Assembly (NCBI GenBank): GCA_945875225.1 | Contig: CAMCJY010000169.1 | Span: forward strand, 1-5,207 | From: Comamonas sp. lk | GTDB taxonomy: Bacteria > Pseudomonadota > Gammaproteobacteria > Burkholderiales > Burkholderiaceae_C | Reading direction: 5' to 3' | Length of the DNA stretch: 5,207 bases | Shown here: piece by piece, positions 1-5,207 of the stretch | Layout: every line of letters starts with the position of its first letter | Position numbering within the stretch: position 1 is the stretch's first letter | Made by a program: the position numbers and the translations under genes | Notes under the pieces: generated by a model | The model's input: only the letters and a program-made list of their open reading frames with translations | Told to the model about the DNA's origin: nothing | Database searches by the model: none

Positions 1-1295
1 AGTGGCAGCGCCGACGGGCTGGGACTAGGCGGCGCCCCGCGCACCGTGGCGGCGATGGCGATGCCGTTTTCGCGCAAGGCCCGCAACATCGCCAGGTTCA
101 CGTCCGAGCGCAAATTGCCCTGGCCGTTCTCAATATCACCCACCCAATACACCACCGTCAACTCGATGCCGTCGGTGGTGAATTGCGATAGTTGTACGCT
201 GGCAGGCGGGTGTTGCAGTACCCTTGGCTGGGCTTGCGCCGCCGCTTGCAGCACTTGCATGGCCTGGTCGATATCGGTTTCGTACACCACCTGGATGCGC
301 GAGGTCTGCACCACTTTGGTATCGGCCAGCGACAGGTTTTCCACCCGGCTGATGAGCAGCATCTCGTTGGGCACAATCGCCTCGCGCCCGGTAATCGCGC
401 GCACGACGGTGTAGCGGGCATTGATTTGGGTGATGATGCCTTCAAAGTCATCGACTCGCACGTTATCGCCTATGCGCAGGCTGCGTTCGGTAAGGATCAA
501 AAAACCGCTGATGTAATTGGCCGCCAGCTTTTGCAAGCCAAAACCAATGCCCACTCCAAAGGCGCCACCCAGTACCGAGAGTGCTGTCAGGTCAATGCCT
601 ATCGCCGATAAGGCCAAGATCAGACCCAGAAACAACAAGGTGATACGCGTGGCATTGCTGATGGCCTTGCGCACCGACAGCTCGCCGCCCGTGGCTTCGC
701 GCAAAAGGCGCGACTCAATCGCCGCCGATATCCACAATGTCACGATCAGCACCGCGCTCGCCGTAAGCATGCCTTCAATGATGTTGCGCACCGACAGGCG
801 TGAGGCGCCTACTTTCCAGCCAATCTGGTCCAACTCGTCAAGCACCAGAGGCAAAAGACCACTGACCCACAAGACCAGCGCCAACCACACCAACCAGGAA
901 ATAGTTTGCTCGAAGGTCCGTACCCAACGCGCCTGGGAAAAGGCCAGTTGCAATACTTTGACGCCGGTGCGAATTACCACCAGGGCCAGCATCACCGGCA
1001 TGGCTACTTGCAAGACCACCACATTGAGCTGCCGGTCCAAGATCGCGCGGGCGGCAAACACCAGGCAGAGCAGGACCGCCGGGAAAAGCACGCCGTCAAT
1101 GTCTTTGCGCCCAAACCAAACCGAGCGCTGATCGCGACCCAAAGCGGTAGCCAGTGCGCGTACCAAGCCCCATGCCACAGCCGCACTCAGGGCCAGCGCC
1201 GCTAACTCGATGGCCACCGTGGGCTGGGTAAAGGCCTCCAGCCAGGCGCCCAGGTCCTCGATCGGCGGCGGCGCAGCTAAACGGGTGACGCTCAT
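1..1295 (-). CDS. MscS-family mechanosensitive ion channel, 3' end cut by window
   Basis: The minus-strand frame from the ATG at 1295-1293 stays open to the window edge (431 codons, no stop reached). Residues 237-262 form the MscS pore helix: a Gly/Ala-rich run with GGAFGVGIGFG at 243-253, then LQKLAANYISGFLIL. A beta domain follows (RIGDNVRVDDFEGIITQI, about 274-291, and the IVPNEMLL motif near 307-314), then the alpha/beta vestibule domain (about 330-415). About six hydrophobic segments precede the pore (near 28-48, 68-84, 92-110, 132-152, 174-193, 215-233). It is therefore larger than E. coli MscS (286 residues) and nearer the YnaI/YbdG size class. Family members are homoheptameric inner-membrane channels that open under membrane tension and release solutes on hypo-osmotic shock. 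An in-frame TGA at 1310-1308 leaves this ATG as the only reasonable start; the ribosome site is weak. The last visible residues (from about 411) lack the usual FPQ-like ending and turn Pro/Ser-rich. Family assignment is firm; the exact subfamily is not. Confidence 0.93.
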   Translation of the reverse strand, partial: MSVTRLAAPPPIEDLGAWLEAFTQPTVAIELAALALSAAVAWGLVRALATALGRDQRSVWFGRKDIDGVLFPAVLLCLVFAARAILDRQLNVVVLQVAMPVMLALVVIRTGVKVLQLAFSQARWVRTFEQTISWLVWLALVLWVSGLLPLVLDELDQIGWKVGASRLSVRNIIEGMLTASAVLIVTLWISAAIESRLLREATGGELSVRKAISNATRITLLFLGLILALSAIGIDLTALSVLGGAFGVGIGFGLQKLAANYISGFLILTERSLRIGDNVRVDDFEGIITQINARYTVVRAITGREAIVPNEMLLISRVENLSLADTKVVQTSRIQVVYETDIDQAMQVLQAAAQAQPRVLQHPPASVQLSQFTTDGIELTVVYWVGDIENGQGNLRSDVNLAMLRALRENGIAIAATVRGAPPSPSPSALP

Positions 1296-1406
1296 GCGCT
1301 GTCTCGTTCAGCAAGAAATACTAAAACCATAAAAAAATGCGCATTCGAAACGTTCTGTACCAGAGCACTCGCGCATCGATTGCCACGACCCGTGACCTGG
1401 AAAAAA
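1296..1406 (-). other. hdac-mscS intergenic gap with possible 12-codon leader ORF
   Basis: This gap lies between the deacetylase stop and the channel start on the minus strand. It is AT-rich towards the channel gene. A short frame from the ATG at 1330-1328 encodes MVLVFLAERDSA and ends at a TGA (1294-1292) that overlaps the channel ATG as ATGA, an arrangement typical of translational coupling. It has no clear ribosome binding site of its own. I see no convincing -35/-10 pair. A T-run follows the deacetylase stop, but no good stem stands directly before it, so read-through into the channel gene is plausible. Confidence 0.3.
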
Positions 1407-2360
1407 TTACACATCGGCGAGCACCCGCAAGTGCGCTTCCACGCTGAGCCCCAATGCCCGCAGGTTGTAGCCGCCCTCCAGACTGGAGACGATGCGACCC
1501 TTGGCATGGGTACGCGCCACGTCTTTCAGCTGCTGGGTGATCCAGGCGAAATCGGCTTCGACCAGGCCCATCTGGCCTAGGTCATCGTCGCGGTGGGCAT
1601 CAAAGCCGGCGCTGAGAAATACCATCTCCGGCGCAAACGCATGCATGCGCGGCAACCATTGGCTTTGCACCAGCGCGCGCACCGCATCGCCCTTGGTGTA
1701 GGCGGGCACCGGCACGTTCAAGATGTTGTCCGCATGTCCGTCGGCACCGCTGTAGGGGTAATGCGGATGCTGAAAAAAACCCACAATCAAAATCCGGGAG
1801 TCATTGCTGACAATATCCTCGGTGCCATTGCCGTGGTGCACATCAAAATCCACAATGGCCACGCGCTGCAAGCCATGGTGCTCTAAGGCATGGCGCGCCG
1901 CAATCGCCACATTGTTGAAAATGCAAAAACCCATCGCGCGGTCGCGGCAAGCATGGTGGCCCGGCGGGCGCACCGCGCAAAACGCGTTTTCCAATGCGCC
2001 GGCTATTACCGCATCGGTGGCGGCAATCACAGCGCCCGCCGCATGCAAACTGGCCTGCCAGCTGTACGGGTTCATGCTGGTATCGGGGTCGATGGCGGCA
2101 TAGGCACGCCCAGTTTGCGCATGCTCAAAGGCCAAGTTTTTATGCATGCGGTCTATGGTGTCGATATAGCCGTGCCCGTGCGCCAGCGCCAATTGGTCGG
2201 CGTCCGCTGCCGGGGCCTCGTGCGACTCCAAGACGGCCAACATACCGCTGATGAGCAAGCGATCCTGTATCGCGTCCAAGCGCTCGGGGCATTCCGGGTG
2301 GCCCGCGCCCATCTCGTGCCGCCGGCAACTGGGATGGGTGAAATAACCGGTTTTGTGCAT
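1407..2360 (-). CDS. Histone deacetylase family protein (zinc-dependent amidohydrolase)
   Basis: This is a 317-residue protein of the arginase/deacetylase fold, related to class II HDACs and bacterial acetylpolyamine amidohydrolases. Enzymes of this family hydrolyse acetyl-amide bonds on lysine side chains, polyamines or other small molecules; the substrate here cannot be read from the sequence. All catalytic elements are present. The tandem active-site histidines are H135/H136 in RPPGHHA. GFCIFNN follows at 144-150. The zinc ligands are D173 and H175 in DFDVHHGNGT, plus D254 in SAGFDAHRDDD. The transition-state tyrosine is Y298 in EGGYNL. The protein should be active and cytoplasmic, with no signal peptide or membrane segment. 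I chose the ATG at 2360 because the conserved fold begins directly after it (HKTGYFTHPSC, with HPECPERL shortly after). The same frame is open 32 codons further up to 2456, but that part is Arg-rich, looks unconserved and would overlap the mltB start. No strong Shine-Dalgarno is visible. It may share a transcript with mscS. Confidence 0.93.
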   Translation of the reverse strand: MHKTGYFTHPSCRRHEMGAGHPECPERLDAIQDRLLISGMLAVLESHEAPAADADQLALAHGHGYIDTIDRMHKNLAFEHAQTGRAYAAIDPDTSMNPYSWQASLHAAGAVIAATDAVIAGALENAFCAVRPPGHHACRDRAMGFCIFNNVAIAARHALEHHGLQRVAIVDFDVHHGNGTEDIVSNDSRILIVGFFQHPHYPYSGADGHADNILNVPVPAYTKGDAVRALVQSQWLPRMHAFAPEMVFLSAGFDAHRDDDLGQMGLVEADFAWITQQLKDVARTHAKGRIVSSLEGGYNLRALGLSVEAHLRVLADV

Positions 2361-2450
2361 GGGGTTTTGGCGTGCGTGCGTGTGCCGGATTCTAGTGTCG
2401 GGCCTGCGGCGAAAGCTGCACCGTCCAATCAGACAGAATGCAGTCCGTTT
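2361..2450. promoter_or_regulatory. Divergent intergenic region with candidate promoters for hdac and mltB
   Basis: These 90 bases separate two genes transcribed away from each other, so both promoters should lie here or just inside the genes. On the minus strand TAGAAT (2394-2389) matches the sigma-70 -10 consensus at five of six positions and would start transcription about 20 bases before the hdac ATG; its -35 is poor. On the plus strand TTGGCG (2367-2372), an 18-base spacer and TCTAGT (2391-2396) give a weak pair for mltB. The two -10 candidates overlap. A short CGTG/GTG run lies at about 2371-2384. These are eye-matched boxes only. Confidence 0.3.
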
Positions 2451-3680
2451 ATGCACTGTCCACCCCGCCTCTCACCTCCCCGCCACCGCTGTCGCCCCGC
2501 ACTTTGGGTAGTGCTTGTGGCGCTGATGGCACTGGCCTGCGGCTCCAGCAGTACTGCCCTGGCGGCACAGGCCCAAGCCCCAACGAAGGCCAAGGCCACC
2601 GCACTGCGCGACTGCGGCCCTGCGCAGACTGGCAAAGGCCCAAGCGCCGCCAAAGACAAGCCAAGCAAGAAAACCAAGAAGCGCAAATGCTTGGCCACCA
2701 AAGCCAGCGCAGCGGCTAGTTACGCCAACCAGCCAGCCGTGCGCGAGGCCGCCGACGCCATCGCCCAAAGCCATGCCTTAAGCCGCAGTTGGGTGCGCGC
2801 CACCTTGGCGCAGGCGCAGATGCTGCCCGAGGTGGTGCGCGCCGTCACCCCATCACCAGACCCGGGCGTGCGCAATTGGCAGACCTACCGCAATCGCATG
2901 GTGGAGCCGGTACGCATCCAGGCCGGCGTGCAATTTTGGTTGCGCAATGCCAAGACCCTGGAGCAGGCAGAACGCCAGACCGGTGTGCCCGCCTCCTTGG
3001 TCGTGGGGATCCTGGGCGTGGAAACGCTTTACGGCAAGCGCATGGGCAAATACCGTGTGCTCGATGCGCTAGCCACCCTGGCTTTTGACTTTCCCGCCAG
3101 CCACCCCAAAGCTCCGGCCCGAGCCGCCTATTTTTTGCAAGAGCTGGAAGCGTTTTTGGTCTGGTGCCAGGCCACCGGGCGCGACCCGCTGAAGGTGCGG
3201 GGCAGCTACGCCGGTGCCATGGGTATGGCGCAATTCATGCCCTCAAGTTGGCAAAAATACGCGGTGGACTTTGACTCGGACGGCCGTATTGATTTGTTTG
3301 ACAACAGCAAAGATGCCATCGGCTCGGTAGCCAACTACCTGGCGGCCTTCGGCTGGAAAGCTGGTATGCCCACGCACTACCCGGTGCAACTAGACGCCAC
3401 CCGCATGGATCTGCCCACCCTCCTCGAAAAAGATATTCTGCCCAGCATGTCGCCCGCGCAGATGGCCGAGCGCGGCGCCATGCTGCCACCGCAAGCCTTG
3501 GAACATGCGGGCCAACTGGCCCTGATTGAACTGGTCAACGGCGCCGATGCCCCTGCCAGCTACGTGGCTGGCACCGACAATTTTTATGTCGTCACCCGCT
3601 ATAACTGGAGCAGCTTTTACGCCATGGCGGTGATCGAGTTGGCCGAAACGGTGGCGCGTGAAATGCCCACCAATCGCTGA
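2451..3680 (+). CDS. mltB: Lytic murein transglycosylase B (MltB family)
   Basis: This 409-residue exported enzyme cleaves the MurNAc-GlcNAc bond of peptidoglycan with formation of 1,6-anhydro-MurNAc, acting from the periplasmic side during wall remodelling and recycling. A signal sequence fills residues 1-38: a basic stretch, a hydrophobic core at about 17-29, then a small-residue region. A Lys/Ala/Pro-rich linker follows (39-85), and the MltB/SLT_2 catalytic domain runs from about 95 to 405. The catalytic acid is E191 in GILGVETLYG, equivalent to E162 of E. coli Slt35. GSYAGAMGMAQFMPSSW (251-267) is the characteristic family block. DFDSDGRIDLFD (273-284) matches the Slt35 EF-hand calcium site. 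Export could be as a lipoprotein at C30 (ALAC, a poor lipobox) or by cleavage after A38 (ALA-AQA). The frame is open far upstream, but that part only mirrors the deacetylase gene; the ATG at 2451 directly precedes the signal peptide. No strong ribosome site is seen. It is longer than E. coli MltB (361) mainly through the linker. Confidence 0.94.
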   Translation: MHCPPRLSPPRHRCRPALWVVLVALMALACGSSSTALAAQAQAPTKAKATALRDCGPAQTGKGPSAAKDKPSKKTKKRKCLATKASAAASYANQPAVREAADAIAQSHALSRSWVRATLAQAQMLPEVVRAVTPSPDPGVRNWQTYRNRMVEPVRIQAGVQFWLRNAKTLEQAERQTGVPASLVVGILGVETLYGKRMGKYRVLDALATLAFDFPASHPKAPARAAYFLQELEAFLVWCQATGRDPLKVRGSYAGAMGMAQFMPSSWQKYAVDFDSDGRIDLFDNSKDAIGSVANYLAAFGWKAGMPTHYPVQLDATRMDLPTLLEKDILPSMSPAQMAERGAMLPPQALEHAGQLALIELVNGADAPASYVAGTDNFYVVTRYNWSSFYAMAVIELAETVAREMPTNR

Positions 3681-3683
3681 GGG
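3679..3683 (+). promoter_or_regulatory. Ribosome binding site of the Trp-rich gene
   Basis: GAGGG overlaps the mltB stop codon (TGA, 3678-3680) and lies nine bases before the ATG at 3693. It is the clearest Shine-Dalgarno in the window. It supports both the start chosen for the small gene and its translation from the mltB message. Confidence 0.65.
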
Positions 3684-3692
3684 TTTGCGCCC

Positions 3693-3914
3693 ATGAACCC
3701 CCTGAACCCCAAAAAACTACTGCTAACCAAGTGGACCGCTGTGAAACCGGTGGCCAAGCAAAAGCATTTCTTGGTCAGCCGGGTGATTCAACCTGATATT
3801 GCCACTGACCCGATTGAAAGTGTGGAAATCGAGGCCGTGTTTTCCAAAGCCACCCAAGTCATCCCTTGGCGCGAACTGCAGGATGACGGCGTTTGGCGGC
3901 AGGGATGGGTTTAA
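3693..3914 (+). CDS. Trp-rich small protein, TIGR02450/DUF2389 family
   Basis: This is a 73-residue protein. I recognise the family from its blocks: NPLNPKKLLLTKWTAV at the N-terminus (residues 2-17), KHFLVS in the middle (24-29), a central IEAVFSKAT (46-54) and the closing WRELQDDGVWRQGW (59-72). The three tryptophan clusters give the family its name (tryptophan-rich protein, DUF2389), found mainly in proteobacteria and some cyanobacteria. Its length is normal for the family, so it appears intact. It has no signal peptide, membrane segment or metal motif and is presumably cytoplasmic. To my knowledge its biochemical role is not established. It starts 12 bases after mltB with a good ribosome site overlapping the mltB stop, so it is probably the second gene of that transcript. 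Whether this link to cell-wall turnover is functional or just positional is not shown by the sequence. Confidence 0.9.
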   Translation: MNPLNPKKLLLTKWTAVKPVAKQKHFLVSRVIQPDIATDPIESVEIEAVFSKATQVIPWRELQDDGVWRQGWV

Positions 3915-3918
3915 TGCT

Positions 3919-3942
3919 GTGACCCGTCTGGTATCAGGTCAC
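3919..3942. terminator. Weak hairpin between convergent genes
   Basis: GTGACC (3919-3924) and GGTCAC (3937-3942) can pair as a 6-bp stem with a 12-base loop. A smaller CTG-GTAT-CAG hairpin (3928-3937) competes with it. On the plus strand the stem is followed by CTTAATTT-type sequence rather than a clean T-run, and on the minus strand no T-run follows. The stem includes the stop codon of the minus-strand gene (3941-3939). Its place between convergent genes fits a bidirectional terminator, but the structure alone is weak. Confidence 0.3.
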
Positions 3943-5207
3943 TTAATTTGATAGACCGCCACCGAGCCCGAGACTTCATGACCCACCACCAACAATGCCA
4001 TGCCCGTAGGGCTTTGCGCGGCAGGTATAAATTTCATGCCCTCGGGTGAAAGGTCTCCATCCAAAAGGTTCGTTGTGTTGCGCAGGTATTGCACCAACTT
4101 CGGCTTGCTAGGGTCGGTAATTTTGTACATCATGACTGCGCTTGCCCGCTCAAGCGCCACAAACGCATAGGTCTCGGCGCCCACTTGTCCGACCACCACC
4201 GATTCGGGTTCGGGTCCTTTGTTATCAAGCCTTCCCAGCAATTGGTCTGCTTTGAGTAAAGCCAGCGCATTGGCAGCGTCGCCAGTTGCATTGCTGTAAA
4301 CCGCTCGTTCAATATCTTCACCCGAGTCGTACACCTGCGTGCCCGTGCTGGCGTCCCAAATAGAAAATGAACGCCCACCGAGAACATACACACGGTCGTA
4401 GTCGCCATCACCATCCGTATCGCCATAATTTCCGCCCGCGTGTTGGGTCAGCAGCGTAAGACGGCCCAATTCCTGGTCTGCTTGGATGGCTTTCACCACA
4501 TCGGCTGGAAAGGCTTTGGAATCCAGTTTGGCGACGATGTCTTTAAATCGGGCCGTGTCGGCAGATGCGCCGGTGAGGAAATCACCGCGATCGTCTCCTT
4601 CGTTTGCTGTCAGGAAATAAGTTTTGCCATTGACGGTGTAGCTGGCAATGCCATCGGGCAGGTAGACCCCGTACAGGTTGTTGTAATGTTTGAGAGTCGC
4701 CGACGTTGTGGGATTGCCGTAGGCAGCGGCGCTGGTCCCCGCATAGCGATCGGAGGGCGCAATTTTGTATTGGCTGCCGTAGTCTTTGAAGCCCAGCGCG
4801 AAAATCTTGTTGATCTTGGCATTTGCCAAGTCCACTTCGGCCACTGCGTTGTTTTCTTGGAGCGTGATGTAAGCCGTTTTGCTGTCCGCTGAAACGGCCA
4901 CATATTCAGGCTCAAGGTCCTGCGCTACCGAAGCGCCAGGTCGTCCAATGCGTACGGTCGCTGGCAACTCAGTGGCACGTTTGCCGCCCGCGTTGAAGTC
5001 TGTGAAGCCCAGTTGGACTGCGGTGTTTGCGGGCACGCCGTTGCTGATAGTGACAATAGAAATAGAACCTTCAGGGTCAATGCCATCGGTCTTAAAACTG
5101 TTGCTCAACTCGCCTTCATTGGCAACCACCAGGTACTTTCCATCGGGTGAAAACGCCACACCATCGGGCAAAGCGCCAACCGTCACCTTCTTCAAAAAGC
5201 GGGGCAT
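3939..5207 (-). CDS. Choice-of-anchor I family beta-propeller protein, 5' end cut by window
   Basis: The 422 codons visible here end at a TGA (3941-3939). The family blocks appear in order: VGALPDGVAFSPDGK (10-24), ANEGE (29-33) and DPEGS (44-48); EPEYVAVS (99-106), TLQENNAVAEVDL (115-127) and LGFKDYG (138-144); PDGIASY (184-190) and TANEGDDR (200-207); GRLTLL (248-253), GGRSFSIWD (277-285) and YDSGEDIE (293-300); GPEPESVVVG (331-340) and YAFVALER (347-354); LSPEGMKFIP (386-395) and VGHEVSGSVAVY (408-419). They form repeated beta-propeller-like blades. DTDGDGDYD (263-271) looks like a calcium-binding Asp loop. Family members are mostly exported and of unknown biochemical role; some occur beside metallophosphatase domains. 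The Met at the window edge is probably internal: the family normally has a signal peptide and roughly a hundred or more residues before the VGALPD block. No C-terminal anchor follows the domain. GC looks lower than in neighbouring genes. Family call firm, function unknown. Confidence 0.85.
   Translation of the reverse strand: MPRFLKKVTVGALPDGVAFSPDGKYLVVANEGELSNSFKTDGIDPEGSISIVTISNGVPANTAVQLGFTDFNAGGKRATELPATVRIGRPGASVAQDLEPEYVAVSADSKTAYITLQENNAVAEVDLANAKINKIFALGFKDYGSQYKIAPSDRYAGTSAAAYGNPTTSATLKHYNNLYGVYLPDGIASYTVNGKTYFLTANEGDDRGDFLTGASADTARFKDIVAKLDSKAFPADVVKAIQADQELGRLTLLTQHAGGNYGDTDGDGDYDRVYVLGGRSFSIWDASTGTQVYDSGEDIERAVYSNATGDAANALALLKADQLLGRLDNKGPEPESVVVGQVGAETYAFVALERASAVMMYKITDPSKPKLVQYLRNTTNLLDGDLSPEGMKFIPAAQSPTGMALLVVGHEVSGSVAVYQIK

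Noticed and set aside
517..1131. 204-codon plus-strand open frame
   Set aside because: It lies opposite the MscS-type gene, has a biased Arg/Thr/Ser composition and shows no domain. It is a shadow frame.
1096..1314. 72-codon minus-strand frame overlapping the channel start
   Set aside because: It is out of frame with the MscS-type protein, which carries the family motifs throughout.
1401..1440. Possible terminator after the deacetylase gene
   Set aside because: A run of six T follows the stop, but the nearest stem (GCAC/GTGC, inside the coding region) is short and about 15 bases away, so it does not make an intrinsic terminator.
2371..2384. Short GTGC/GTG repeat
   Set aside because: It is a few units of simple sequence in a GC-rich intergenic gap, too short to call a repeat feature or operator.
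1890..2450. Upstream extension of the mltB frame (187 more codons)
   Set aside because: It lies entirely opposite the well-supported deacetylase gene and the divergent gap, has an Arg-rich composition typical of an antisense frame, and would place the signal peptide in the middle of the protein.
2361..2456. Longer deacetylase start at 2456
   Set aside because: The 32 added residues are Arg-rich and do not resemble the family N-terminus; the region overlaps the mltB start and contains the best -10 candidate for the gene.
4440..4892. 150-codon plus-strand open frame
   Set aside because: It lies opposite the propeller gene, which shows a continuous run of family motifs; no domain recognised in the plus frame.
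1..5207. CRISPR, IS element, tRNA/rRNA, phage or defence system
   Set aside because: No spaced direct repeats, terminal inverted repeats, transposase motifs or RNA gene signatures were seen on either strand; about 95% of the window is covered by five conventional genes.

Overview
This looks like ordinary chromosomal sequence from a GC-rich betaproteobacterium, probably Burkholderiales and close to Comamonadaceae. That placement is inferred from base composition, codon style and gene content; no rRNA or other taxonomic marker is present. There are five protein genes, two of them cut by the window edges. I saw no tRNA, rRNA, insertion sequence, CRISPR array, phage gene or defence cassette.

Layout. 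(1) Positions 1-1295, minus strand: a medium-sized MscS-type mechanosensitive channel, running off the left edge near its C-terminus. (2) 1296-1406: a 111-base gap that may hold a short leader ORF coupled to the channel start. (3) 1407-2360, minus: a zinc-dependent histone-deacetylase-family amidohydrolase, upstream of the channel and in the same direction. (4) 2361-2450: a 90-base divergent intergenic region with candidate promoters for both sides. (5) 2451-3680, plus: mltB, a membrane-associated lytic murein transglycosylase. (6) 3693-3914, plus: a 73-residue Trp-rich protein of the TIGR02450/DUF2389 family, 12 bases after mltB and probably co-transcribed. (7) 3915-3938: a short convergent gap with a weak hairpin. 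(8) 3939-5207, minus: the C-terminal part of a choice-of-anchor I beta-propeller protein whose 5' end lies beyond the right edge.

How the genes relate. Three of the five concern the cell envelope or its outside: the channel (osmotic release), MltB (peptidoglycan cleavage) and the propeller protein (probably exported). Two transcription units diverge from 2361-2450: hdac then mscS leftward, and mltB then the Trp-rich gene rightward. The propeller gene converges on the second unit. Its base composition looks lower in GC than its neighbours.

Nothing here amounts to a clearly new system. The points most worth a second look are the Trp-rich protein of unknown function coupled to mltB, the propeller protein that ends without any C-terminal anchor, and the unusual C-terminal tail of the channel.
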